Part shown: positions 63,714 through 64,000 of the stretch, piece after piece
Numbering within the stretch: position 1 is the stretch's first letter
Layout of the letters: each line of letters starts with the position of its first letter
From: Sinorhizobium sojae CCBAU 05684
GTDB taxonomy: Bacteria > Pseudomonadota > Alphaproteobacteria > Rhizobiales > Rhizobiaceae
DNA: 64,000 bases
Direction: 5' to 3'
NCBI RefSeq assembly: GCF_002288525.1
Contig: NZ_CP023067.1
Location: forward strand, 1,302,001-1,366,000
Made by a program: the position numbers and the translations under genes
The notes under the pieces: generated by a model
Databases searched by the model: none
The model's input: the letters and a program-made list of their open reading frames with translations, nothing else
Told to the model about the DNA's origin: nothing

Positions 63714-64000
63714 ATGGACGTATTGGCGGATCCCATCCAACGGGCGTTTCTCGGCGTCGAGCAATCGGTCAGCGGTCAGCGTTGGGTCGCGCGCCTGGAT
63801 CAGGCGGGGCAGAACCGCGCATTGGCAATCAGTCAGGTCCACGGCCACTCCGAGCTCATTGCCCGCGTTCTGGCGGGTCGCGGCGTGAGCCTTGATGACG
63901 CGGCGGCTTTTCTCGATCCGACGCTCCGCGCACTGATGCCGGATCCGGACGTCCTGACCGATTGCCGCAAGGCTGCGGAGCGGCTGGCACAGGCGATCCG
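63714..64000 (+). CDS. recJ: Single-stranded-DNA exonuclease RecJ, N-terminal part (partial)
   Basis: The first 95 codons of RecJ, a 5'-3' ssDNA exonuclease for recombination and mismatch repair. The N-terminal segment QRAFLGVEQSVSGQRWVARLDQAGQNRALAISQ, then VLAGRGVSLDDAAAFLDPTLRALMPDPDVLTDCRKAAERLAQAI, is the standard RecJ lead-in before the DHH domain, which lies beyond the window. ATG 63714 fits. The gene is cut by the window end. Confidence 0.87.
   Translation, partial: MDVLADPIQRAFLGVEQSVSGQRWVARLDQAGQNRALAISQVHGHSELIARVLAGRGVSLDDAAAFLDPTLRALMPDPDVLTDCRKAAERLAQAI

Overview
The window looks like chromosomal DNA of a Sinorhizobium/Ensifer-type alphaproteobacterium. Evidence: ExoR, the periplasmic repressor of succinoglycan synthesis, is present almost in the form I recall from S. 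meliloti; the Tat, SecDF and lipid A genes are of rhizobial type; about eleven copies of a RIME-type intergenic palindrome lie between genes; and two small RNAs of the alpha-r14 (anti-Shine-Dalgarno) type sit next to DUF1127 genes. The gene content is GC-rich and mostly housekeeping. I see no integrase, transposase, phage gene or CRISPR array.

Layout. 1-3.6 kb: end of the lipid A operon (lpxA end, lpxI, lpxB) facing gltA. 3.9-8.1 kb: a comEC gene broken by a one-base frameshift, then exbB-exbD. 8.3-16.5 kb: a PIMT-like methyltransferase, tolC, popZ, valS and an OmpP1/FadL porin. 17-24.2 kb: exoR, xthA, a cardiolipin-synthase-like PLD protein, erpA, dgt, argS. 24.3-34.6 kb: a divisome-type SPOR protein, nagZ, scpA-scpB, an ABC ATPase, tatABC, serS. 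34.7-38.6 kb: surE, pcm, an unknown gene behind a perfect CtrA-type box, and an NlpD-like lipoprotein. 38.7-46.2 kb: a DUF815 ATPase, the yajC-secDF operon with homologues of the complex I assembly factors NDUFAF3 and NDUFAF6, a small membrane protein, trmFO.

46.2-52 kb is the accessory part. It holds two 47-residue DUF1127 proteins, two tandem anti-SD small RNAs, two stress-type genes behind an RpoE2-like promoter, a decayed ligD fragment, several small unknown genes (one with a NepR-like tail), a duplicated hairpin leader, and tRNA-Leu(UAG).

52.4-64 kb: tig, sthA, radC, map, sfsA, phaC, a small lipoprotein, an aminotransferase, hom, a MITE-like inverted-repeat element, and the start of recJ.

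Functionally the window is dominated by envelope work: lipid A, outer-membrane efflux, Tat and Sec export, SPOR/NlpD division factors, peptidoglycan recycling and Exo regulation. Chromosome organisation (ScpAB, PopZ) and translation (ValS, ArgS, SerS, TrmFO, trigger factor, Map) make up much of the rest. The least explained and most interesting stretch is 46.2-51.5 kb, where post-transcriptional regulators, tiny DUF1127 proteins and general-stress genes are packed together.
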